A stretch of DNA of 22,109 nt, taken from positions 1 to 22,109 of IMG/VR virus record IMGVR_UViG_3300025781_000086; one strand, written 5' to 3'. How positions within the stretch are numbered: the first letter of the stretch is position 1; each line of letters starts with the position of its first letter. Positions 13,988-20,187 of the stretch are shown in pieces. The notes under the pieces were generated by a model that was not told the DNA's origin, made no database searches, and saw only the letters and a program-made list of their open reading frames with translations. The DNA is from a virus. The position numbers were made by a program, and so were the translations under genes.

Positions 13988-14584
13988 TTAACCGATTTGT
14001 GGTCCGAATCCAGTCTGTACAGGATCAGTTGTCATGATGTCCGGATCCTGTGTAGCGTTGTCATAACGTATTGTCAACGTGATCATCATTGATTCACTGT
14101 TGCTGTAATCAAACGTATCATAAGCTACTGTTTCTAGGTAGCAACCTTCCAGATACCAGTTTTCAAGCACACCGTCATTAGAACCATCAAGGGTTTCAAT
14201 CTGCGTGTTGAACTTGTAGTTGATACCAGATAGGAATGATGTCTGGTTAAAGTGGTTCATCTGCTTCTGCAGCTGATAAGCAACCAAGGTGCTCACGCTG
14301 CTGCTGACGTCATCGCGTACAGTAATTTCAATGGTTTGCCATTCTGGCTTTTGTGCCACGTACATGATGTTGTTGTAGCTGTGTATTGGCGTGCTATTGT
14401 GCTGAATGCTAGGACGACCAGCTGTAGCCACCTGCACTGTGAGCTGCGTGGCTGCTCCTGGAGGTCCAAAACTCTGCATGCTCACACGGAATCGATACTT
14501 CAGCTTTGGCATTAGAATGCCGTTGCCGCTAACGCCCGGAACTATCGGAACGCCAAACTGGCTGAGTGTTGGGGTGAAGGCCAT
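13988..14584 (-). CDS. gp19: gp19 tail tube protein
   Basis: Tail tube monomer of the contractile tail, forming the inner tube inside the gp18 sheath. At 198 aa it is somewhat longer than T4 gp19 (163). The tube fold is suggested by PKLKYRFRVSMQSFG, the loop PGAATQLTVQVATAGRPSIQ, then PEWQTIEITVRDDV, LSGINYKFNTQIETLDG, GVLENWYLEGCYLETVAYD and SESMMITLTIRYDNA, alternating strands as in gp19 and Hcp-like proteins. The AGGAG ribosome site is 8 bases upstream, the CATAAATA late promoter lies at 14610-14617, and a strong terminator follows, so gp19 probably has a dedicated abundant transcript. In T4 gp18 and gp19 are adjacent; here the cargo block separates them. Confidence 0.9.
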   Translation of the reverse strand: MAFTPTLSQFGVPIVPGVSGNGILMPKLKYRFRVSMQSFGPPGAATQLTVQVATAGRPSIQHNSTPIHSYNNIMYVAQKPEWQTIEITVRDDVSSSVSTLVAYQLQKQMNHFNQTSFLSGINYKFNTQIETLDGSNDGVLENWYLEGCYLETVAYDTFDYSNSESMMITLTIRYDNATQDPDIMTTDPVQTGFGPQIG

Positions 14585-14609
14585 GTCCTAATCTCCTGTC
14601 TTGCAATAG

Positions 14610-14617
14610 TATTTATG
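14610..14617 (-). promoter_or_regulatory. Late promoter CATAAATA before gp19
   Basis: GGCATAAATACTATT on the minus strand matches the T4-type late promoter core (TATAAATA) with C in the first position and is the same GGCATAAATAC as before gp32. The inferred start near 14604 gives a leader of about 20 bases with AGGAG. Confidence 0.65.
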
Positions 14618-14644
14618 CCTGACCGAGATTGATAATCTTAGGGG

Positions 14645-15766
14645 TTACAGCTTGCGCGATTTTGGAATCTTGCTGTCAGCACTGCTGACACAGGCGCTGC
14701 TGATACATGGCATCGGACTGTCAAAAAGCTTGAATCCTGTTTCTATATAACCCAGAGGTTTGTCACTGCAGCTGTAACTACGTTTGATAGCACCGTCGGG
14801 CTCTCGGATGATGATGCTGCGATACCCGCTCTCGCAGTCCCAGCCCTTGAAATTGTTGAAGTTGAACGCATTGAAACGTTCAGCTTGATCCATATACCAT
14901 TTTTGTCCAGTATCATCTTCAAATTCCACCTGCATGATCTGCGGTACAGATGCATCATCCCCGTTATCGATGCTCATCCTCTGCATGCTCATCTTTGGCT
15001 TTGGTCGTTTCACCTTGCTCTTAACTGTTGTGAAATCGCGCTGCGGCATGCCATTATGCAGTGTAGCTAACTGTTCTGCAGTATAACCATCAACTACCTT
15101 GCTAGCAGTAGGGTCGCTCTGCGGTTTCAAAGTCACGTTTATCCCGCGGCTTAAGAAGTATTCTGCCTCAGCATAGAGCGTATCAAACCATTCTGGTACC
15201 ATCACAGTGTTTACGGTAACCTGCACATCGCGCTCTTGAAGGAACACTAGCTTGTCTGCAAATTTCTCCGTATGAGCCTTGAGGTCACCTTGCTTGATTC
15301 CCTGCTCTCGATGCCAGCTAGCAGTGACGCTGACTCGATGTAGGTCTTTAGTAGCATCAACGTATTTCTCAAACCAACGCAGTCCCTGCGAGACGTTGCT
15401 GGTCATGTGTACGCTTTGATAATTGCAATTCTCAGTATCATTGGCATAGTGAGACAAAAGCTGTAGATAGTCTGGATATACGGTTGGTTCTCCGCCGCTG
15501 AAACTGAAATGAAAGCTGTTGTAACCTCGGTCGCGGCTCTGTCGTTTGATCTCATCCATGGTCAAGAGATTCAATTCTATTGGACGATAATCCTTGCTGT
15601 TGCTGCGTGCGTAAGGCCAACAATAGCTGCAGTTGTAATTGCAATACCTGCCAAGCAACCAACTCACAGCAAACATGTCTCTATACAGCAAGCTACGTTG
15701 GCCAAATTTCACTATCCTGTCAAAAGGTATCTTGGTAAAATCATAACTGCTCACTGCGTCATTCAT
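14645..15766 (-). CDS. Radical SAM protein with C-terminal SPASM/twitch-like Cys set
   Basis: Radical-SAM enzyme of a different type from the other four (373 aa). The cluster motif CNYNCSYC (Cys42, Cys46, Cys49) comes early in the chain, with SGGEP at 90-94. Later barrel elements are SVTASWHRE and VTVNTVMVPEWF. The C-terminal region has Cys311, Cys333, Cys354 and Cys359, with REPDGAIKRSYSC between the first two, which resembles a SPASM/twitch auxiliary-cluster domain. Such enzymes commonly modify peptides or small metabolites. It overlaps the SDR gene by four bases (ATGA) and is the last gene of the cargo operon before gp19. Five sampled lines give 143/300 G+C, closer to the core phage genes than the other cargo. 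Substrate unknown. Confidence 0.85.
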   Translation of the reverse strand: MNDAVSSYDFTKIPFDRIVKFGQRSLLYRDMFAVSWLLGRYCNYNCSYCWPYARSNSKDYRPIELNLLTMDEIKRQSRDRGYNSFHFSFSGGEPTVYPDYLQLLSHYANDTENCNYQSVHMTSNVSQGLRWFEKYVDATKDLHRVSVTASWHREQGIKQGDLKAHTEKFADKLVFLQERDVQVTVNTVMVPEWFDTLYAEAEYFLSRGINVTLKPQSDPTASKVVDGYTAEQLATLHNGMPQRDFTTVKSKVKRPKPKMSMQRMSIDNGDDASVPQIMQVEFEDDTGQKWYMDQAERFNAFNFNNFKGWDCESGYRSIIIREPDGAIKRSYSCSDKPLGYIETGFKLFDSPMPCISSACVSSADSKIPKSRKL

Positions 15767-16317
15767 GCCTGCACCTGTATAGGATCAATGCTTAGTTCGT
15801 TTATAGCAACACCGTTTGGTTGATCTACTACCCATTTAACATAGCTGGCGGCTAGATCAATGTCCATGCATGTACGATCTGGATGTTTGCTTTGGTTGTT
15901 GCTCAATGTCCCAAAGCTGATGTAGGACACTGTTGGACCTCCAGACCAAACTCCGGTTATATTAAGGCTGTTGCAATAGCTGCGCAGAGCCTTTTTCTCT
16001 TGTTGATATAACCAATCGCTGCCTTTGGTGGTCCTATCCGTGGTACTGCCTATGCAGACTATCTTAAGGTCATGCTTGGCTAACTTAGCAGCCTTATAGA
16101 CAGTTTCCAAAACTAAGGTCTGGTGAAATTTCCATAATGCGCTGTTGTTTATGAACACATCATATTCAATGCACATGCGAGCTAGATTCTCAATGAGGTT
16201 AGATTTTGTGAGATCCCATCCATTGCTCCGGCTGACGAAGGTAGCATTAGGCCAAAGCGCATGCAATGATCCTGCCAATCCCTTGGTCGGGTTACCTGTT
16301 ATCAATATCTTTGTCAC
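15763..16317 (-). CDS. Short-chain dehydrogenase/reductase-like protein
   Basis: Compact Rossmann-fold protein of the SDR type, 184 aa against about 250 for classical members. Visible motifs are the N-terminal strand and nucleotide loop ILITGNPTKGLAG (residues 4-16, a variant of TGxxxGxG with one extra residue), FINNSA (55-60, in place of NNAG), the conserved IGSTTD strand (Ser91), the catalytic-type Y-x-x-x-K as Tyr104/Lys108 (YQQEK), and GGPTVS near 126-131, where classical members have PG. The set suggests an active NAD(P)-dependent oxidoreductase or epimerase/dehydratase. The start is GTG, overlapping the upstream radical-SAM stop by four bases (GTGA), and it overlaps the next gene by four. 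Shared translation points to a common pathway with the radical-SAM enzymes. Confidence 0.75.
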   Translation of the reverse strand: MTKILITGNPTKGLAGSLHALWPNATFVSRSNGWDLTKSNLIENLARMCIEYDVFINNSALWKFHQTLVLETVYKAAKLAKHDLKIVCIGSTTDRTTKGSDWLYQQEKKALRSYCNSLNITGVWSGGPTVSYISFGTLSNNQSKHPDRTCMDIDLAASYVKWVVDQPNGVAINELSIDPIQVQA

Positions 16318-17624
16318 AGATACCCTCTCAGTTCTGGCACTACGTCAATTATGTTTTGTCCGCGTATTTCATCTAGACGCTTGGTGTAAGAAACGAAACC
16401 ATGCCAATGAGCGCTGTGATAATCTTGTGCATGCATATAACCTAAAACGCTATTCTTTATCATAATTGCACTGTCAATCACATGCTGCGGATAATCGTTT
16501 TCAATCACCCACTGATTAAAATCTTCAAATTTTTCTTTTACTAAGACTTTCAATTCAGCTGGCAACACCCTGATGTTGGTTTGTTGAGGATTATGGGCTA
16601 CATGATGAGTGACTATTGGGCGCCTTCTGGTGTTATTGAATTTAGATAAGCCACTCTGTTCAAGTTTCCATCGCATGAAATCTGGCATGTGTAGGACATT
16701 GTATGCTGTAACCGTGTACGCAAACCATGCATTGATGTTCTCTGAGCTAGAATCAATGACCTGTATGTTATGCCATACCTTTTGCCAACTTGCAGGATAT
16801 CGCTGATATTCTAACACAGATCCATAACCGTCGATGCTAGCTCCTATCTGTATGGTCTTAAACTGCTTCCATAGATTCAATGCTCTCGAAGATATGCTAG
16901 TCATGTTGGTGTTGTATTCGATCAACATGTTTTTAGCAGCGCCGTTTTCAATGCACCTCTCTAAAAACTCATAATGACGTTCTATGAGCAACGGTTCGCC
17001 GCCTGCCATGTATACGTGTTGTATGTTACCAGAATTACTTTCTATCTGCTGCCAAAAGCTATCACTGTCGTGCCAGCCATAGCTGTGACTGATCCACTTG
17101 CCGTTTTGCTTGATCATCTGCTCACGGCCGTGCGTATCATCAAACCAATCTTTACCCTCTAACTGGTAATGATCATCGTACCATCCTGTGCTGTCCTGCG
17201 GACCACACATCCTGCAAGCGAGATTGCAGAGATTTCCAAATCTCAAATCATAATACGCCACCGGAAAGTCATCTGTATTGATTGACCCGTCTTCTGCTGT
17301 AAGCTCTCGCACATCCTCGGCACGCAGAGTCCATCTATCATGTTCATAATTGCGCCTACTGATCAATCCAGTTGCTTCTTCACTCTTGCAGCGACCACAT
17401 TCTTCGCTCCAAATACCAGACAGCATGTTCTTGCGCATGATCTTCATCAGATCGCTGTTGCGCGATTCTGCTAAATTGTCGCGAGCAGCATTGTACGGAT
17501 TGCCGTCTTGTTTCCGCAGAACTCCTTTGTTTTTTGTAATATTTGCCTGACAGCATACTCGTAGATCACCATTGCTGCGTACAGCCTGAAAGTTCCACGG
17601 TATTGGACAAAAACACTCAGCCAC
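16314..17624 (-). CDS. Radical SAM protein with N-terminal twitch-like Cys motif (436 aa)
   Basis: Radical-SAM enzyme with an auxiliary cysteine set before the core. The N-terminus reads CFCPIPW (Cys4, Cys6), then SNGDLRVCC (Cys24/25) and CGRC (Cys76/79). The cluster motif CNLACRMC gives Cys133, Cys137 and Cys140, and GGEP is at 208-211. Further barrel strands are IEYNTNMTS and IGASIDGYGS. The C-terminal third is His/Asn-rich with VTHHVAHNPQ and no Cys. The start is GTG inside the end of the upstream gene, overlapping it by 8 bases (GTGGCTGA), and the stop overlaps the SDR gene. It is related to the 424-aa protein upstream and more distantly to the pair at 9503-11735. Substrate unknown. Confidence 0.87.
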   Translation of the reverse strand: MAECFCPIPWNFQAVRSNGDLRVCCQANITKNKGVLRKQDGNPYNAARDNLAESRNSDLMKIMRKNMLSGIWSEECGRCKSEEATGLISRRNYEHDRWTLRAEDVRELTAEDGSINTDDFPVAYYDLRFGNLCNLACRMCGPQDSTGWYDDHYQLEGKDWFDDTHGREQMIKQNGKWISHSYGWHDSDSFWQQIESNSGNIQHVYMAGGEPLLIERHYEFLERCIENGAAKNMLIEYNTNMTSISSRALNLWKQFKTIQIGASIDGYGSVLEYQRYPASWQKVWHNIQVIDSSSENINAWFAYTVTAYNVLHMPDFMRWKLEQSGLSKFNNTRRRPIVTHHVAHNPQQTNIRVLPAELKVLVKEKFEDFNQWVIENDYPQHVIDSAIMIKNSVLGYMHAQDYHSAHWHGFVSYTKRLDEIRGQNIIDVVPELRGYL

Positions 17625-18891
17625 GATAATCAGCCTTCCATTCTCTTGCTGTCATAGCAGCCATGGGGAATATCGTTTCCCAATCTTGCCTTTGATTGAG
17701 CTGTAAATTATCCCAAACCCGCAAGAAATAACCACGTTGCTCAGCAAGCTCGTCTGGCGACATGCGCACTTTATCGTGCATGGTTTCATACTGATCAATC
17801 TTTGGCAGCAATCTTTTGTGTCCATCTAGTTTTGATCTCGATGCATCAATGCAGCGCATGAGCTGATGTTTATCCATTAAACCAATGTTAAAGTATTTTG
17901 GATTGTATACCAAATGGCTAACTGTTTCTTTGATTTTCTTGTAGCGTTGATCAGCTATCCACGACAGGAGTTCACCGTAATGTTCTAATGATAGCATGCT
18001 GATCGTAGTTGATAAGAACACATGTATGTTATCGTCTGAGGAATCTAACATGCGCAGGTTGTCAACAACTGTTGGCCATTTGGTATGATACCTAATTGCT
18101 TCATTGGCTTGACCAAATGCATCAATGCTTCCGCATATCCTAATCAGCTTGAATTTTTTCCAAATATCAAATAGATCTGGCGGAAACACAGTTAGGTTTG
18201 AACTGTACTCTAATTCCATTCGGTCGGCATACCCCAAGCCTATCAACGACTCGAGAAGATAGCGATGATGCTTGATCAACAATGGCTCGCCGCCGCCAAA
18301 CTTGATCTTGATCAAATCTGTTGATTGTGATAGCAACGCATCTATGTTTTTCCTATCTTTTGACCATCCAAACGCATTTTTTGCTGTTGCTAGGTCATAT
18401 TTTTTGCCGTCTACTACAAAATAATCCCAGCCCAGTATGTCTTCGTGTACATCAATCCATTTAGATGACTCACCGGCAAAGCACATCACACAGCGTAGAT
18501 TGCATTCATTACCTATGCGTAGATCAAAATCCTGCCAAGATCCACCGTTGACTGTACCATCAGGATCAGTCATTGACAGTGCCATTTCCTTGGTAAAGCT
18601 TTGTAGATGCCTTTGTGTTTCCCACTGATCTCGACTGTTAATACCAGCTAGCGATTCGTCTTTGCAGCGTTTGCATTGCGCTGGCCACTTGCCTTTCAAC
18701 ATGTCTCTACGCACTGTCTTGAGAGTATCACAATTGATGATATCTGCACCGCTAAGGTCTGCAATGTTCAAGACCACGTCGTTGTTGCATAATAACGTGT
18801 TGCCTTTGCCGGCACTTTGGCTGTGCGAGCACATGCGAAGATCGCCGTTGTTTTTGACTCCAAGATGAGTCCAAGGCAACGGACACCACAT
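17617..18891 (-). CDS. Radical SAM protein with N-terminal twitch-like Cys motif (424 aa)
   Basis: First gene of the four-gene cargo operon. The N-terminus MWCPLPW (Cys3) leads into NNGDLRMCSHS (Cys21) and CKRC (Cys73/76), the same auxiliary layout as its neighbour, but with CS in place of CC. The radical-SAM motif CNLRCVMC gives Cys130, Cys134 and Cys137, followed by GGGEPLLIKHH. Strands LEYSSNLTV and ICGSIDAFGQ match the paralogue. The C-terminus has no auxiliary Cys cluster. Start is an ATG with only a weak GGA upstream. Five sampled lines give 123/300 G+C, below gp17. It is transcribed divergently from the PLP-enzyme gene across a 68-base spacer. Function unknown. Confidence 0.87.
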   Translation of the reverse strand: MWCPLPWTHLGVKNNGDLRMCSHSQSAGKGNTLLCNNDVVLNIADLSGADIINCDTLKTVRRDMLKGKWPAQCKRCKDESLAGINSRDQWETQRHLQSFTKEMALSMTDPDGTVNGGSWQDFDLRIGNECNLRCVMCFAGESSKWIDVHEDILGWDYFVVDGKKYDLATAKNAFGWSKDRKNIDALLSQSTDLIKIKFGGGEPLLIKHHRYLLESLIGLGYADRMELEYSSNLTVFPPDLFDIWKKFKLIRICGSIDAFGQANEAIRYHTKWPTVVDNLRMLDSSDDNIHVFLSTTISMLSLEHYGELLSWIADQRYKKIKETVSHLVYNPKYFNIGLMDKHQLMRCIDASRSKLDGHKRLLPKIDQYETMHDKVRMSPDELAEQRGYFLRVWDNLQLNQRQDWETIFPMAAMTAREWKADYRG

Positions 18892-18959
18892 TAGGATTTT
18901 TCCAAACGGTTGCGCATCATAATATATACATCCTAGCAGAGAGCAAGTAAACTGATATC
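18892..18959. promoter_or_regulatory. Divergent intergenic region of the cargo cluster
   Basis: This 68-base spacer separates the leftward radical-SAM operon from the rightward PLP gene, so promoters for both probably lie here. It has an A+T-rich core, CATAATATATACAT (about 18917-18931). On the minus strand TTTACT (18946-18951) stands 17 bases from TATATA (18923-18928), a weak sigma70-like pair; on the plus strand CATAAT resembles a -10. Neither strand has a convincing late CTAAATA/CATAAATA motif here, nor a good ribosome site. Confidence 0.35.
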
Positions 18960-19811
18960 ATGCGTGACAGTCCAGATCGACAATATACCAAAGAGTGGTT
19001 GCAAATTGATCGACCTCAGCCAATGTATGACAATGGCATAAACCGTCTTTATAGCAATATTTACCAGAAAAATCCAGTAGATTCTGCAGATATTGTCAAT
19101 GATTTCAAAAAGGTATTCTTAGAATTTCTCAAAGGACATACCCTGAGTAATCTCAGAGGATATGACAATTTTGAACGATTAGATATATGCATGGGATGCA
19201 CACAGTTCATTGATGACCTATACCAGCGGCTCGGTCCGACCGGATTGATGATATGGAGACGCGAATACAAATATCATTGGAGACTAAATCCAGAATTAGT
19301 TGCAACTAAGGTAGATACTCTTGATCCAAAGAAAGAATTATTGATAAGCATGCCGTTTTCATTTTACGGCGATGTGCATCCAAGAATGACAGAGATATTA
19401 GATCGTTGCGCCGAGCTAGAAATTCCTGTGCACATAGACGGTGCGTATATTACCTGTAGCAGAGATGTAGATTTTGACTTTGATCATCCTGCTATCAAGA
19501 CATTTGCCATAAGTCTTAGCAAGGGCGGACTTGGTCCAGATAGAGTAGCGTTAAGGTTTGCAAGATCAAAACCCGAAGGTTCTATTACCATCATGAATGA
19601 TTTTAACATGGTAAGCCAAAGCCTACTCAACGTTGGTATCGCTTTTATGAAAGAACTAGGACCTGAGTATTTTTGGAGAAAGTACGGTGGTGCTTATGAA
19701 CAGGTTTGTAAGGATTTTGAACTCTTGCCAACAAAATCCATTCATCTTGCCAGGACACAAGACGGAGAACCTGTAGGCATTAGGCCGCTGCTACGCTGTT
19801 TGGTAAAATGA
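18960..19811 (+). CDS. PLP-dependent aminotransferase-like enzyme, fold type I
   Basis: The only plus-strand gene, 283 aa. Aminotransferase-type features in order: CMGCTQFIDDLYQRLGP (78-93), a substitute for the usual glycine-rich cofactor segment; LLISMPFSFYGDVHPRMTEI; VHIDGAY with Asp160 to pair with the pyridine nitrogen and Tyr163; and FAISLSKGG with Lys188, the expected Schiff-base lysine, followed by LGPDRVALRF (Arg195). It is about 100 residues shorter than usual class I/II aminotransferases and seems to lack most of the C-terminal small domain. No Shine-Dalgarno is evident. The G+C is low (116/300 on five lines). It ends 6 bases from a convergent 96-aa gene. Placement beside the radical-SAM/SDR operon suggests a joint pathway; its substrate is not predictable. 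Class assignment is by motif only. Confidence 0.65.
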   Translation: MRDSPDRQYTKEWLQIDRPQPMYDNGINRLYSNIYQKNPVDSADIVNDFKKVFLEFLKGHTLSNLRGYDNFERLDICMGCTQFIDDLYQRLGPTGLMIWRREYKYHWRLNPELVATKVDTLDPKKELLISMPFSFYGDVHPRMTEILDRCAELEIPVHIDGAYITCSRDVDFDFDHPAIKTFAISLSKGGLGPDRVALRFARSKPEGSITIMNDFNMVSQSLLNVGIAFMKELGPEYFWRKYGGAYEQVCKDFELLPTKSIHLARTQDGEPVGIRPLLRCLVK

Positions 19812-19817
19812 TCTGAT

Positions 19818-20108
19818 TCAAGCGTGTCCTATGATGCCATATTGACTAGCATCATACAGCTTACTAACTTCTGTGATCTGATTCTTCATTATCTGATTGA
19901 CCAGCTTGATGTTGCTCTTATGAGCAGAAGGATCAAGCTGTCCTATAACATGACCTATATTCATGCTCAGCACCGTCAGAACGACATCATTTGCGATCTC
20001 AGTGCTGGTGTTGTTTTCCAACTGAGCATGCAATCCTGCTAGGTATGTGTACAAAGCAGCACTTAAATCGTTCTTGAGATCTATAGTCTTTTGTTCCAAC
20101 TCATCCAT
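19818..20108 (-). CDS. Small hypothetical protein (96 aa) downstream of gp18
   Basis: I do not recognise this protein. It is predicted mostly helical (DELEQKTIDLKNDLSAALYT, then VVLTVLSMNIGHVIGQLD), contains no Cys, and ends YDASQYGIIGHA. The ATG has no Shine-Dalgarno but is preceded at 5 bases by CTTAAATA, a late-promoter-like motif. It lies after the gp18 terminator and converges on the PLP gene with 6 bases between stops. Roles as a small late virion or chaperone protein, or as a peptide substrate of the cargo enzymes, are guesses. The frame is open in a region with no competing gene. Confidence 0.55.
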   Translation of the reverse strand: MDELEQKTIDLKNDLSAALYTYLAGLHAQLENNTSTEIANDVVLTVLSMNIGHVIGQLDPSAHKSNIKLVNQIMKNQITEVSKLYDASQYGIIGHA

Positions 20109-20113
20109 GCAGC

Positions 20114-20121
20114 TATTTAAG
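20114..20121 (-). promoter_or_regulatory. Late-promoter-like CTTAAATA before the 96-aa gene
   Basis: CTTAAATAGCTGC leads straight into the ATG, with the same 5-base spacing and nearly the same CTGC as before the 568-aa gene. The match to the late core is one base off CTAAATA. Confidence 0.35.
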
Positions 20122-20157
20122 TGTCAATCCGCACAACAAGCAACTACCCAGATAAGG

Positions 20158-20182
20158 TAAACCGGGCATTTAGCCCGGTTTA
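20158..20182 (-). terminator. Bidirectional-type terminator after gp18
   Basis: A perfect 10-bp stem (TAAACCGGGC / GCCCGGTTTA) with a 5-base loop lies 5 bases past the gp18 stop. In the minus direction the T-tract is short (GGTTTACC); in the plus direction a T-rich stretch (TTTATGTTTTTA) follows, so it could also stop read-through from the PLP gene. Confidence 0.75.
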
Positions 20183-20187
20183 TGTTT

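Noticed and set aside
14618-14640. Small inverted repeat AGATT-ATC-AATCT after the SPASM-type radical-SAM gene
   Set aside because: A 5-bp A+T-rich stem without a U-tract is too weak to call a terminator.
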